A DNA stretch of 64,000 nt from JBOHRN01 sp050732775. GTDB taxonomy: Bacteria > Gemmatimonadota > Gemmatimonadetes > Longimicrobiales > Longimicrobiaceae. The stretch's first letter is position 1; each line of letters starts with the position of its first letter. The stretch covers positions 5,108 through 69,107 of the forward strand of contig JBOHRN010000049.1 in assembly GCA_050732775.1 (NCBI GenBank), given 5' to 3'. Below the pieces are notes generated by a model, which was not told where the DNA came from, did no database searches, and was given only the letters and a program-made list of their open reading frames with translations. This document shows positions 1 to 13,015 of the stretch, piece after piece. The position numbers and the translations under genes were made by a program.

Positions 1-25
1 CGACTTCGAGCTGAGCGAGCCAGAG

Positions 26-610
26 GTGCGGGGGAGCGGCTACGCTGGGGTGCGGGCAGCGGACGGCGGGCACGCTTCGGTGGCCGGGACCATCCCCTTC
101 CAGGTGGCGGCCAAAGACCCGCACGCCGCCATTTTCACGGGTGCCTACGCGGCGCGGGTAGAGAAGGTACTCTCCCGCTACCCGGACAAGCGGGGCGCCC
201 TCTTGCCACTGCTCTCGCTGGCGCACGAGGTGCGCGGCCACCTATCCCCCGAGACCCAGCACGAGGTGGCAGACGAATTGGGGCTGCCCCCCGCTTACGT
301 GCGCGGGGTGGCCACCTTTTACACCATGTACAACCTGGCCCCGGTGGGCCGCTACCTGATCCAGGTATGCACCAATATCTCCTGCAACTTGTGCGGGGGC
401 GACCAGGTCATGGAGGCCTTCCTGGAGCATACCGGCACCGAAGCGGGAGAGCTCTCGGACGACGGACTGTTTACGGTCATGGAGGTGGAGTGTCTGGCCG
501 CGTGCGGCTTTCCAACCGCCGTACAGATCAACGAGAGGTACTTCGAGAACGTGACCCCGGCCGACGTACCGGTAGTGCTGGAACGGCTCAGGCAAGAGGC
601 GGCGGCTTAG
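26..610 (+). CDS. nuoE: NADH-quinone oxidoreductase subunit E (24 kDa-type)
   Basis: This is the peripheral-arm complex I subunit that carries the N1a [2Fe-2S] cluster next to the FMN subunit NuoF. The four cluster cysteines are visible as CTNISC followed by CLAAC, and the thioredoxin-like fold segment around GVATFYTMYN is typical of the family. The length of 194 aa is close to the usual 160-220. The start is uncertain: the frame is open to the left edge of the window, GTG at 26 has no convincing ribosome site, and the conserved part begins only at about residue 35 (IFTGAYAARVEKV). It is followed two bases later by nuoF, so it is co-transcribed with it. The nuoA-D genes would lie upstream, outside the window. 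Confidence 0.93.
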   Translation: MRGSGYAGVRAADGGHASVAGTIPFQVAAKDPHAAIFTGAYAARVEKVLSRYPDKRGALLPLLSLAHEVRGHLSPETQHEVADELGLPPAYVRGVATFYTMYNLAPVGRYLIQVCTNISCNLCGGDQVMEAFLEHTGTEAGELSDDGLFTVMEVECLAACGFPTAVQINERYFENVTPADVPVVLERLRQEAAA

Positions 611-612
611 AG

Positions 613-1899
613 ATGGCTTACCCCTACGTGCACGACAGGGAGACCCGCGTGCTCTCCGAGTACTTCGGCGACCCCGCAGCCCGCACCCTCAAGGGGTGGG
701 AGGAGCGCGGCGGTTACCGGGCCCTGCGCAAGGCGCTGGGCATGGACCCTGGCGAGGTGACCCAGCTGGTCAAGGATTCGGGGCTGCGGGGCCGGGGCGG
801 GGCGGGCTTTCCCACCGGCGTGAAGTGGTCGTTCATGCCCCAAGAGTCCGGTAAGCCGCACTACCTGATCTGCAACGCGGATGAATCCGAGCCCGGCACC
901 TTCAAGGACCGGGAGTTGATGCGCTGGACGCCCCACCAACTCATCGAGGGGTGCCTGATCGGAGCTTACGCCGTCCGTTCCCGGCACGTATACATTTACT
1001 GCCGGGGCGAGTTCTTCGAGACCAACCAGATAGTGGCCCGCGCCGTCGAAGAAGCTTACCAGGCCGGCTACGCGGGCGAGGACGTCATGGGGAGTGGCCA
1101 CGGCCTCGAGCTGACCGTACACGTGGGGGCGGGGGCTTACATCTGCGGTGAGGAGACCGGGCTGATGAACTCCCTGGAGGGGCGCCGGGGAGAGCCGCGG
1201 CTCAAGCCGCCCTTCCCGGCGGTGGCGGGGGTGTTCGGCCAGCCCTCCACCATCAACAACGTGGAGACCTTGTGTGCGGTGCCCGGCATCGTGGAGCACG
1301 GGAGCCAGTGGTACCGGCAGTGGGGCACCGAGAAATCTCCCGGCACCAAGCTCTTCTGCGTGTCCGGTCACGTCAGGAAGCCGGGCAACTACGAAGTTCC
1401 CCTGGGCTTCAACTTGCGGGAGTTCCTGGAAGAAGTCTGTGGCGGCCCCCCCCAGGGACGGGAGTTCCGGGCGGTGATTCCGGGCGGCTCGTCGGTGCCC
1501 ATCCTCAAGTGGGACGAGTGCGACATCGGCATGGACTACGAGGCGGTGGCCGAGGCCGGCAGTATGCTCGGGTGCGGGTCGGTGATCGTAATGGACGACA
1601 GCGCCAACCTGGTCAAGCAGGTGCGGCGCATGGTCGACTTCTACGCCCACGAGTCGTGCGGCCAGTGTACTCCGTGCCGGGAGGGGACCGCGTGGGCGGC
1701 CAAGATCCTGCTCCGGATCGAGCAGGGCAGCGGCAAGCGGGAAGACCTGGACACCTTGCTCGGTATCTCCGAGAACATGACCGGGACGACCATCTGCGTG
1801 CTCTCGGATTCGGCCGCGGCCCCCATCGTCTCCTCCATCGAGAAGTTCCGGGGCGATTACGACAAGCTGATGCGCGAGGAGGAGCCCGTTGCCGCCTAG
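613..1899 (+). CDS. nuoF: NADH-quinone oxidoreductase subunit F (NADH/FMN-binding)
   Basis: This is the 51-kDa-type subunit that oxidises NADH through FMN and passes electrons to cluster N3. The glycine-rich FMN/NADH site GRGGAGFPTG is at about residues 60-69. The C-terminal N3 motif CGQCTPCREG is present, with the fourth cysteine further on in TTICVLSD. The length of 428 aa is normal. I chose ATG 613 because it lies just after the nuoE stop with a purine-rich GAGGCGGCGG upstream. The frame is open further upstream but overlaps nuoE. The 3' end overlaps the nuoG start by 11 bases, which implies translational coupling. Confidence 0.97.
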   Translation: MAYPYVHDRETRVLSEYFGDPAARTLKGWEERGGYRALRKALGMDPGEVTQLVKDSGLRGRGGAGFPTGVKWSFMPQESGKPHYLICNADESEPGTFKDRELMRWTPHQLIEGCLIGAYAVRSRHVYIYCRGEFFETNQIVARAVEEAYQAGYAGEDVMGSGHGLELTVHVGAGAYICGEETGLMNSLEGRRGEPRLKPPFPAVAGVFGQPSTINNVETLCAVPGIVEHGSQWYRQWGTEKSPGTKLFCVSGHVRKPGNYEVPLGFNLREFLEEVCGGPPQGREFRAVIPGGSSVPILKWDECDIGMDYEAVAEAGSMLGCGSVIVMDDSANLVKQVRRMVDFYAHESCGQCTPCREGTAWAAKILLRIEQGSGKREDLDTLLGISENMTGTTICVLSDSAAAPIVSSIEKFRGDYDKLMREEEPVAA

Positions 1900-3493
1900 C
1901 CACGACACCGTCACCTGTACCATCGACGGTCTCGAGCTCGCGGTGCCCAAGGGCACGCGCGTGATCGAGGCCGCGGCACGGGTGGGGGTCGACGTGCCCC
2001 ACTACTGCTACCACCCCGGGCTTTCGGCGCCCGCACAGTGCCGCATGTGCCTGGTCGAGGTGGAGGGGGCGCCCAAGCTCCTGCCGGCTTGCACCTCGCA
2101 GGTGGAGGATGGAAACGTCATCCGCACCCACACCGAGAACGCCCTGGAGGCGCGCAAGGGGGTGCTCGAGTTTCTGCTCATCAACCACCCCCTCGACTGC
2201 CCCGTGTGCGATCAGTCGGGAGAGTGCCAGCTTCAGGACTACGTGGCCGAGGAGGGGCGAAAGCTGGGGCGCTACCGCGAAGCGAAGCGTATCCTGGGCA
2301 GGGACGATTTCGGCGGGGACATTATCTACTACGGGGACCGCTGCATCATGTGTACCCGCTGCGTCCGCTTCATGAACGAGGTGGCCCGCGACGAGCGGCT
2401 GGCCATCGTGCAGCGCGGCCATCGCAACGTGATCGACACCTTCTTCGCCGAGGGTTTGGAAGATAATATCTGGGCCGGCAACGTAGCCGACATCTGCCCG
2501 GTGGGTGCCCTGGTCTCCAAAGACTTTCTGCACAAAGCCCGCGCCTGGGACCTGGACCGGACCCCCTCCCTTTGCCCCAACTGCTCGCAAGGATGCAACG
2601 TAACCTTGCAGACCTTCAACAATCAGCTCCAGCGCCTCAAGCCGCGCCACAACCCCGAGGTCAACCAGTACTGGATGTGCGAATACGGCCGGCTCAACTA
2701 TCAGTGGCTCAACCGGGGCGGGCGCGTCGAGGCGCCGCTCTTCCGGGACGGCGACCGGCTGGTGCCCACCTCTTGGTCCGACGCCCTGATCCGGCTGGCC
2801 GGCCAGGTAAAGGAAGCGAAGGGGGAGGTGCGGGCTCTGGCGTCGCCGTTCCTGGCCAACGAAGATCTGGCGGCCCTGCGCCGGGTAATGGACGCCTTGG
2901 GTGGTGGCACGGGGGAGTTCCGGTCTGCCAAGGGCGAAGAGATCGAACTGCCCTCCTGGCCCACCCTGCGGCTGCGGGAAGACCGCGCCGCCAACGTGAC
3001 CGGCGCGGATCTGCTCGGCTTCGAAAGGGTCGGCGACGACCAGGGCGCCGGGGGGATAGAGACGCTAGCCGGGCACACGGGAGTGCTCCTGGTGCTGGGC
3101 GACGAGCTGGCCGACGCCGACGCTAGCTTCGGCACGGGCGCCGAGCTATTCGTGTACCTGGGCCACTTCCTGAACGACGCGGCCAGGGGAGCCGACTTTA
3201 TCCTCCCGGTCACCACTTTCGCCGAGATGGAGGGGAGTTTTACCAACGCCTTGCGCCGCGTGCAGCGCTTCTGGCCCGCGCTGCGGGCTCCGGGCATGGC
3301 CCGGCCGGCGTGGCAGATCTTGGGAGTGCTCCTGGCGGGCATCTCCGAGGTGAGTACGGCGCCGGGCACCGCGGCCCAAGCCTTCGCCGCCCTGGCCGAG
3401 GTGCGGAGCGAGTTCGCTGCCCTCCGCTTTGACCAGTTGGGCGCCGGCGGCCAGCAGCTGCCGGAACGGGCGGCGGTCGAAAGGGGGAGATGA
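1889..3493 (+). CDS. nuoG: NADH-quinone oxidoreductase subunit G, short form
   Basis: This is the large iron-sulfur subunit of the complex I peripheral arm. The N-terminal ferredoxin-type N1b cysteines (CRMC and following), the His-Cys N5 motif (CPVCDQSGEC) and the N4 motif (CIMCTRC, then CPVGAL) are all seen. A further CPNCSQGC with a downstream Cys matches the extra N7 cluster, which many bacteria have lost. At 534 aa it is shorter than the usual 700-900 aa, and the molybdopterin-oxidoreductase-like C-terminal domain is much reduced. The start is TTG 1889, preceded by a strong AGGAGGA and placed inside the end of nuoF. The stop overlaps the nuoH start. Confidence 0.95.
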   Translation: MPPSHDTVTCTIDGLELAVPKGTRVIEAAARVGVDVPHYCYHPGLSAPAQCRMCLVEVEGAPKLLPACTSQVEDGNVIRTHTENALEARKGVLEFLLINHPLDCPVCDQSGECQLQDYVAEEGRKLGRYREAKRILGRDDFGGDIIYYGDRCIMCTRCVRFMNEVARDERLAIVQRGHRNVIDTFFAEGLEDNIWAGNVADICPVGALVSKDFLHKARAWDLDRTPSLCPNCSQGCNVTLQTFNNQLQRLKPRHNPEVNQYWMCEYGRLNYQWLNRGGRVEAPLFRDGDRLVPTSWSDALIRLAGQVKEAKGEVRALASPFLANEDLAALRRVMDALGGGTGEFRSAKGEEIELPSWPTLRLREDRAANVTGADLLGFERVGDDQGAGGIETLAGHTGVLLVLGDELADADASFGTGAELFVYLGHFLNDAARGADFILPVTTFAEMEGSFTNALRRVQRFWPALRAPGMARPAWQILGVLLAGISEVSTAPGTAAQAFAALAEVRSEFAALRFDQLGAGGQQLPERAAVERGR

Positions 3494-4764
3494 TGCACCA
3501 GTTCGGCGAGCTTACCGGGACTCCGTTCGTGGTGATCTCGACGGTCAAGGTACTCGGCGTCTTCACCGTGGTCATGGTCACGGTGGCCATGCTCACCCTG
3601 TTGGAGCGCAAGGTGTGCGCGTGGATGCAAGACCGGGTGGGCCCCAACCGGGTAGGGCCGGGTGGCCTTTTGCAACCGGTGGCCGACGGCATCAAGAACT
3701 TCCTGAAAGAGGAGACCGACCCCCGGCGGGCTAACCGGGTCTTCTTCATCCTGGCGCCGATGCTCTCGATCATGCCCGCGCTGGTGACCTTCGCGGTGAT
3801 CCCCTTCGCCGCCCCGCTGCCCACTCCGTGGGGGTTGGTCCCGATGATGATCGCCGACATCCCGGTGGGTGTCCTCTTCCTGCTGGCTTTCAGCTCCCTG
3901 GGCGTGTACGGCGTGGTGATGGCCGGGTGGGCGAGCAGTAGTAAGTACTCCCTCCTGGGAGGGCTGCGGGCCGGGGCCCAGATGGTCTCGTACGAGGTGG
4001 CGCTCGGGCTCAGCTTGCTCTCGGTATTTTTCCTCACCGGCGACGTACGGCTGGGGGACGTGGTCTCCATGCAGCAGGAGATGGGGCTTTGGTTCGCCCT
4101 ACCGCTGGCCGGGTCATTCCTCTTCTTCTGGGTGTCGCTATTCGCCGAGACCAACCGGCTCCCCTTCGACCTGCCGGAGGCCGAGGAAGAGCTGGTCACG
4201 GGCTACCATACCGAGTACTCGTCGATGAAGTTTTCCGCCTTTTTCATAGCCGAATACGCCCATGTGCTCACCGCCTCGGGGCTGCTGGCCACCCTCTTTC
4301 TGGGCGGCTGGGACATCCCCGGCTTCGCGGGCGACAACATGCGCGTACTGCCCGGTGGTACGGTGACGGGCGCCGAGCCGAGTGTCTGGATCACCCTGTT
4401 CACGCTGCTGGCGTTCCTGGCCAAGACCTTTTTCTTCGTTCTGGTGTTCATGCTGGTCCGCTGGACCGTCCCCAGGTTCCGTTACGACCAGGTGATGGAC
4501 CTGGGGTGGAAGGTGATGATCCCTTCGGCGCTGGCCGTGCTGGTGGTCACCGCCGGGGCCATCCTCGGGCTAGAACAGGCGGGGGTCGAGTACGGGCTCG
4601 GGTATGGGTTACTGCTCACCGCGGTGAACCTGCTCCTCCTCGGGGCGGTTGTTTGGCTCTACGACAAAGGGAGGGTACTCGCCGGAAGCGGCTCGCTGAA
4701 GGCCAAAAGGGGGCGGGCGAGCCGCCCTTCGGGGCCCGCCGCCGGGGTGGTGGCCGAGGCGTGA
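3490..4764 (+). CDS. nuoH: NADH-quinone oxidoreductase subunit H
   Basis: This membrane subunit lies at the junction of the peripheral arm and membrane arm and helps form the quinone-binding cavity. About eight hydrophobic helices are visible. The conserved loop ERKVCAWMQDRVGPNRVGP is at about residues 38-56, and the acidic loop FAETNRLPFDLPEAEEEL is in the middle. It has 424 aa including a Lys/Arg-rich cytoplasmic tail, somewhat longer than the E. coli protein. ATG 3490 overlaps the nuoG stop and is preceded by AAGGGGGAG; a second ATG follows directly at 3493, so the exact start may differ by one codon. Confidence 0.97.
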   Translation: MMHQFGELTGTPFVVISTVKVLGVFTVVMVTVAMLTLLERKVCAWMQDRVGPNRVGPGGLLQPVADGIKNFLKEETDPRRANRVFFILAPMLSIMPALVTFAVIPFAAPLPTPWGLVPMMIADIPVGVLFLLAFSSLGVYGVVMAGWASSSKYSLLGGLRAGAQMVSYEVALGLSLLSVFFLTGDVRLGDVVSMQQEMGLWFALPLAGSFLFFWVSLFAETNRLPFDLPEAEEELVTGYHTEYSSMKFSAFFIAEYAHVLTASGLLATLFLGGWDIPGFAGDNMRVLPGGTVTGAEPSVWITLFTLLAFLAKTFFFVLVFMLVRWTVPRFRYDQVMDLGWKVMIPSALAVLVVTAGAILGLEQAGVEYGLGYGLLLTAVNLLLLGAVVWLYDKGRVLAGSGSLKAKRGRASRPSGPAAGVVAEA

Positions 4765-4775
4765 GGAGACCATAA

Positions 4776-5285
4776 ATGAGCATCAACGTCCGCACCATGA
4801 AACGCCCCCAGGGCAAGGGGTCGTATCTGCGCGCCTCGGCTCGCGGCATGGCCCTTACCTTCCGACACCTGCTGAAGGGCGCGGGCGACCGCTCCACGGT
4901 GACCTTGCGCTACCCGGACGAAAAGTGGGACTTGTCGCCGCGCTGGCGGGGCACCCACGTAATGGAACAGCACGACGACGGGCGTCCCAAGTGCGTGGCG
5001 TGCGGGCTCTGCCCCACCGTTTGCCCGGCCAACTGCATCCGGCTGGTTCCGGGTGAGGACGACCAGGGCAACCGCTACCCCATCGTCTTCGAGATAGACG
5101 AGTTTCGCTGCATCTTTTGCGGGATGTGCCAGGAGGTGTGCCCGGTCGAGGCGATCCACGTGGGCGTGGACTACGAAAACTCGGAGTACCACCGCGACGG
5201 CTTCGTCTACGATCTGGAGCGGCTCATGGAGCAGGAGCACCCTTCGACACTGCTTTGGGACCCTGCGGATCCGCAAGGGGAGTGA
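4776..5285 (+). CDS. nuoI: NADH-quinone oxidoreductase subunit I (2[4Fe-4S])
   Basis: This peripheral-arm subunit holds clusters N6a and N6b on the path to quinone. Two ferredoxin motifs are present: CVACGLCPTVCPANC and CIFCGMCQEVCPVEA. At 169 aa it has the family size. ATG 4776 has GTGAGGAG a few bases upstream. It sits in the standard nuo order between nuoH and nuoJ. Confidence 0.97.
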   Translation: MSINVRTMKRPQGKGSYLRASARGMALTFRHLLKGAGDRSTVTLRYPDEKWDLSPRWRGTHVMEQHDDGRPKCVACGLCPTVCPANCIRLVPGEDDQGNRYPIVFEIDEFRCIFCGMCQEVCPVEAIHVGVDYENSEYHRDGFVYDLERLMEQEHPSTLLWDPADPQGE

Positions 5286-5295
5286 ACAGGGCTCC

Positions 5296-5820
5296 GTGCT
5301 GACCCAGCTCCTCTTCTACCTCTTTGGCTCCGTCGCGGTGGTTTCAGGGGTGATGACCATCACCCGTAAGAACCCGGTGGCGAGCGCCCTCTGGCTGATC
5401 GGAACCTTTTTCGCCCTAGCGGCCATCTACACCCTGCTGGGCGCCTTTTTTATTGGAGTAATCCAAGTGCTGGTGTACGCGGGGGCCATCATGGTCCTCT
5501 TCCTGTTCGTGATCATGCTCCTGAACCTGGGTAACCAGTACCAGCCGGACTTTCGGGGCAAGTTCTGGTGGGTGACGGCGGCTGGGACGGGGCTAGTGCT
5601 GGTCGCGCTGCTAGCGCGGGTTTTCGCCGCACAGGTGCCGAGCCCGCTAGGGGAGACCGCCGGGCCACGGGCGATGGCTACCAGCATGGCCGAACAGGGG
5701 GTGGTGGGGGCGGTGGGTATCCCCATGTACACCGACTTCGTGGTGCCCCTCCAAGTGACCGGGCTACTCCTTCTGGTCGCCATCGTGGGGGCCGTGGTGC
5801 TGGCGAAGAAAAGCTTCTGA
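5296..5820 (+). CDS. nuoJ: NADH-quinone oxidoreductase subunit J
   Basis: This is a small membrane-arm subunit. Five hydrophobic segments are visible. The conserved segment IQVLVYAGAIMVLFLFVIML matches the third helix, which contains the pi-bulge important for coupling. It has 174 aa, with GTG 5296 as start, ten bases after the nuoI stop. The stop is followed one base later by nuoK. Confidence 0.95.
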   Translation: MLTQLLFYLFGSVAVVSGVMTITRKNPVASALWLIGTFFALAAIYTLLGAFFIGVIQVLVYAGAIMVLFLFVIMLLNLGNQYQPDFRGKFWWVTAAGTGLVLVALLARVFAAQVPSPLGETAGPRAMATSMAEQGVVGAVGIPMYTDFVVPLQVTGLLLLVAIVGAVVLAKKSF

Positions 5821-5821
5821 C

Positions 5822-6115
5822 ATGCTGGTCGAACCCCTGGCTCTGAGCGCGATCCTCTTCTCCCTAGGGGTGGCTGGGGTGGTCATCCGCCGCAACGCCA
5901 TCATCCTGTTCATGTGCGTCGAGCTGATGCTCAACGCCGTGAACCTGGCCTTCGTGGCGTTTTCCCCCTACGCCGGGATCGAGGGCACGATATTCGTTTT
6001 CTTCGTGATCGCGGTGGCCGCGGCCGAGGCCGCCGTTGGGCTGGCCATCATCATCTCTATCTTCCGCCACAGCGAATCCGTGGACGTGAGTAACTTTACC
6101 CTGCTGCGCTGGTAG
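5822..6115 (+). CDS. nuoK: NADH-quinone oxidoreductase subunit K
   Basis: This 97-aa, three-helix membrane subunit is related to MrpC. The conserved glutamates in the helices (for example in FMCVELMLNAVNLAFVAF) are part of the proton path. Length and position between nuoJ and nuoL are canonical. ATG 5822 lies one base after the nuoJ stop. Confidence 0.96.
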   Translation: MLVEPLALSAILFSLGVAGVVIRRNAIILFMCVELMLNAVNLAFVAFSPYAGIEGTIFVFFVIAVAAAEAAVGLAIIISIFRHSESVDVSNFTLLRW

Positions 6116-6121
6116 CGGGGG

Positions 6122-8194
<2,073 letters not shown>

Positions 8195-8197
8195 ACG

Positions 8198-9708
<1,511 letters not shown>

Positions 9709-9712
<4 letters not shown>

Positions 9713-11181
9713 CCCTCGACTTCTCCAGCAACCTCGACTACTTCTGGGCCCTCCTCCCCGAGGCGATACTTTCGCTCTGGGCCATCGGGCTTCTGCTCCT
9801 GGACGTTTTCCAGAAAGGTGAGCGGGCCGGCCCCTCCAGCCCGGCGCTGCCTTGGCTCTCCCTGGCCGGACTGGCGCTGGCCGCCGTGGCCAACGGTTGG
9901 CTCCTCTCGGTGGGGGAGGTGGGAACCGCCGGGATGGTGGTGGTAGACGGCTTCCGGATATTCGCCAACTTCATCTTTCTGCTCTCCGCCGGCTTCGCTA
10001 CCGTGGTCTCCATCGGCTACTTGGACCGGATGGGGCTGAACCGGGGGGAGTTCCACGTGCTGCTACTCTTTGCCACGGTGGGGATGATGGTGATGGCGGG
10101 TGCCCGCGACCTCATGCTCATCTTTCTGGGCTTGGAGCTGATGTCGATCTCGGTGTACGTGCTGGTGGGGTTTAACCGGAGCGACCCCAGGGCCGCCGAG
10201 GCCGCCCTCAAGTACTTCCTGTTGGGCGCTTTTTCCACGGCATTCCTGCTCTACGGGATCGCGCTGCTGTTCGGGGCCACCGGCACCACCAACCTCTCGC
10301 TGCTGGCTGGCCTATTCACCAGCGGAGAACTCTCCCCCCTGCTGCTGGCCGGGGTCGGGCTAACGGCGGTGGGGTTCGGCTTCAAGGTGGCGGCGGTGCC
10401 GTTTCACATGTGGACCCCCGACGCCTACGACGGCGCTCCCACGCCGGTGACCGGTTTCATGGCCACGGGGGTGAAGGCGGCTGCGTTTGCGGCGTTTATC
10501 AGAGTCTTTGCCGTCGCCTTCGGCGGCGCGTACGAACAGTGGGTGGTGGTCATCTTCTGGCTGGCGGCGCTGACCATGATCGCTGCCAACCTGATCGCCC
10601 TCACGCAGGGAAGCGTCAAACGGATGCTGGCGTACTCGTCCATCGCCCACGCCGGGTATCTGCTGGTGGCGCTGGCGGCGGCTAACTCGCTCGGGGCCGC
10701 GGCGTTCCTCTTTTACCTAGTGGTGTACACGCTCATGACCATCGGGGCGTTCACCGTTATCAGCGCGGGCGACAAAGACCGTATCGCTCTGCCGGACTAC
10801 GCTGGCATGGGTTGGGAAAAGCCGCTCATAGCCGCGCTCTTCAGCGTGTTCCTGCTATCTCTGGCGGGTTTCCCGCTCACCGCCGGATTTATCGGTAAGC
10901 TGTACATACTGCAAGCGGCGCTGGCGGCCGGCCTCCTGCCACTGGCGGTGATCTTGGTGGTAGCTTCGCTCATCTCGTACTTTTACTATCTGAGGGTGGT
11001 GATAGTGATGTACATGCGGCCGGTCTCGCCGGAAGGAGACTACGGCGGAGTGCGGCTGCCCGCTCCCGCTCTGGCCGCGGTGGGAACCGCGGGCGCGGCC
11101 GTACTCCTCCTCTTCTTCTTTCCCGGCCCCCTCCTCGACGCCGCCCGGAGGAGTGCGACAACCCTTTTCCTGGCGCCCTAG
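9709..11181 (+). CDS. nuoN: NADH-quinone oxidoreductase subunit N (antiporter-like)
   Basis: This is the third antiporter-like pumping subunit, 490 aa. Conserved motifs include GLELMSISVYVLVGFNR, the FHMWTPDAYDGAPTPVT channel segment and LAYSSIAHAGY. The ATGA overlap with nuoM shows tight coupling. It is the last gene of the complex I operon; no clear intrinsic terminator follows, so transcription may continue into the hydrolase gene. Confidence 0.97.
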
Positions 11182-11217
11182 AGGGCGTGCGCACGGCCCT
11201 TGCACGGACCCAGCTCC

Positions 11218-12261
11218 ATGCTCTCCAAAGCTGACTTCGGCGAGCGCGAATCGTCGCTCCTCGGTCACGCTGGCCGGGCCGCGGCCGGGCTCGCCGTGGG
11301 CGCCTTGGCGGCATACGGAGTGTACCTTCTGGGTGCTCCCAAAGGCCGCCGCAAACCGGTCACCGAGCTGTCGCGAGCCCTGCCGCTCAAGCTAGAGTAC
11401 GTGCCGTGGCGAGGGCTCTACTACGGCTACTACTCCCACCCCGGCCAGGGAGGTCGTCCGCTCCTCTTTCTGCACGCGGTCAGTGGCGTCAGTTCGGCTC
11501 ACGAGATGCGCCCCCTGGTCCAGCGGCTTTCGCGGCGTCTCGGCGACCGGCCCAGTTACGTGCTCGAGTGGTTGGGCTTCGGGCACAGCGACCGTCCCGA
11601 TACTGAATACACCCCCGAGCTGTTCGAAGAGCAGCTCGAGCACTTTCTGGAGCGCATCGTGGCAACGGGATCGGACGGGGCAGACGTAGTAGGGCTCTCC
11701 ATGGGGGCTTCCTACGCTGCCTCGCTGGCCGGGCGCCGCCCCGACCTGATCCACTGCCTGGTGGCCATCGAACCAGCCGGGTTGGGGGCCGAACCAAAGC
11801 AGATCGGGCCGGGGTGGGGACGCCTCCTATTCACCCTTCCCGGGGTGCAGCGGGCTTTTTTCGACCGCTGGAGCAAGCCAGCCGCGCTGCGAGAGTTCGT
11901 GCGCGACAATATCTTTACCCCGGAGTTCGGGGTGCCCGATGACTTCGTGGTTTACGCGGCCGAAAGCGCGCGGGTAGAGGGTGCCTCGCGGCCGTTTGAC
12001 GACTTTCTGAGTGGCCGGCTCCATCCGGACGGCGCCCCCGGAAGCTTTGCCCGGCTCCGCCAACCCCTGCTGGTGATCCACGGCACGGTGGCTAACCGGA
12101 GGTTTGAGTCGTACCGCGAGCTTCCAGACCTGGAGAGCCGGCCAAACGCAACCGTGATCCCGCTCTCCACCGGCGCCCTGCCCCATTGGGAACGACCCGA
12201 TGAGGTGGCTGGCGAAATCGAGTCGTTCCTAGCCGGGGCGTCCGGGGAGGCGAACCGTTGA
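11218..12261 (+). CDS. Alpha/beta-hydrolase, membrane-anchored
   Basis: The protein has 347 aa. A short hydrophobic stretch near the N-terminus (about residues 20-40, AAGLAVGALAAYGVYLLG) may be a signal anchor. A classical alpha/beta-hydrolase domain follows: LLFLHAVSG (oxyanion region), a nucleophile elbow GLSMGAS with the catalytic serine, and a C-terminal ALPHWERPDE segment that should supply the histidine. The substrate cannot be told from sequence. ATG 11218 was chosen over TTG 11200. It follows nuoN by 36 bases and overlaps the next gene by four bases, so it may be read with the nuo operon. Confidence 0.8.
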   Translation: MLSKADFGERESSLLGHAGRAAAGLAVGALAAYGVYLLGAPKGRRKPVTELSRALPLKLEYVPWRGLYYGYYSHPGQGGRPLLFLHAVSGVSSAHEMRPLVQRLSRRLGDRPSYVLEWLGFGHSDRPDTEYTPELFEEQLEHFLERIVATGSDGADVVGLSMGASYAASLAGRRPDLIHCLVAIEPAGLGAEPKQIGPGWGRLLFTLPGVQRAFFDRWSKPAALREFVRDNIFTPEFGVPDDFVVYAAESARVEGASRPFDDFLSGRLHPDGAPGSFARLRQPLLVIHGTVANRRFESYRELPDLESRPNATVIPLSTGALPHWERPDEVAGEIESFLAGASGEANR

Positions 12262-12539
12262 CCCCTCCCCGGGCCACCGCCCTCCTGCTGGCCGCCGCCT
12301 TGCTGATGACCGGTTGCGGGGTAGAGTCAGACCCCGCGGCCGAAGGGCCCGCGGACGAGCGCTTCCAGGGCAGCAGCCGGGAAGAGCTGATGGAGCGCGG
12401 TGAGCCACTCTCGCCTCAGGAAGCGCTGGAGCGCGGAGTTATCGACACCACCATCCACGTGGAGCCGATGGAGGACACCTTTCCGCGCCCGGATACCGTC
12501 CCGGGCGGCGAGGAAAGCGAGCTACCAGGCCCGAGCTAG
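12258..12539 (+). CDS. Small predicted lipoprotein
   Basis: The product is a 93-aa protein with a short signal sequence ending in the lipobox LMTGC, so it is probably processed and lipidated at Cys21. The mature part is acidic and Pro/Glu-rich with no recognised domain. The start is TTG 12258, which overlaps the stop of the hydrolase gene as TTGA. Function unknown. It is the last gene before a clear promoter at 12552. Confidence 0.65.
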   Translation: MTPPRATALLLAAALLMTGCGVESDPAAEGPADERFQGSSREELMERGEPLSPQEALERGVIDTTIHVEPMEDTFPRPDTVPGGEESELPGPS

Positions 12540-12551
12540 CCCAGGCACATA

Positions 12552-12580
12552 TTGATCCCCGGCGGCTTTCGCGTTATACT
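12552..12580 (+). promoter_or_regulatory. Sigma70-like promoter for the zinc-ribbon/argS/purM genes
   Basis: TTGATC at 12552-12557 and TATACT at 12575-12580 are separated by 17 bp, in the 95-bp gap before the zinc-ribbon gene. Transcription would start near 12587, leaving a leader of about 48 nt. Confidence 0.6.
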
Positions 12581-12634
12581 TCTCAGTTAACCAAGAGCCG
12601 TGATCATAGTGTCCGCCCGCTTGGAGTGGCCCTT

Positions 12635-12973
12635 ATGCCAACGTACGAATACCTCTGCCGCGCGTGCGGCCACCACTTCGAGAAGTTCCAGAGGATGTCG
12701 GACGAGCCCGTGGCCGAGTGCTCCGAGTGTGGGGTCAAGGTCGAACGCAAGCTCTCGGGCGGCGCCGGCCTGATCTTCAAGGGTTCGGGCTTCTACATCA
12801 CCGATTACCGGGGCGAGGGGTATAAGAAGGCAGCCGAGACGGATGAAAAGGGGGGCGTTTCCAAGTCCGGCTCCTCCAAGTCCGAATCCAAACAGCTTGG
12901 CTCCGCGGTTAAGGGCGAAGCCAAAAAGGATGGTTCCAAGGCCGCTCCGAAGGCCACCTCTGGCGGCGACTGA
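12635..12973 (+). CDS. FmdB-family zinc-ribbon protein
   Basis: This is a 112-aa protein of the putative regulatory zinc-ribbon family (FmdB/CxxC_CxxC_SSSS type). The N-terminus MPTYEYLCRACGH and the second pair CSECG form the predicted zinc site, followed by the conserved GGAGLIFKGSGFYITDY. The tail from about residue 65 is Lys/Ser-rich and low-complexity. The molecular role of the family is not settled. ATG 12635 is preceded by TTGGAG; a GTG lies at 12626. It is followed by argS after 42 bases. Confidence 0.85.
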   Translation: MPTYEYLCRACGHHFEKFQRMSDEPVAECSECGVKVERKLSGGAGLIFKGSGFYITDYRGEGYKKAAETDEKGGVSKSGSSKSESKQLGSAVKGEAKKDGSKAAPKATSGGD

Positions 12974-13015
12974 GCAGAGCGGTTCGGCGCTGCCGTCCAT
13001 CCCAGCTCCTTTTCC

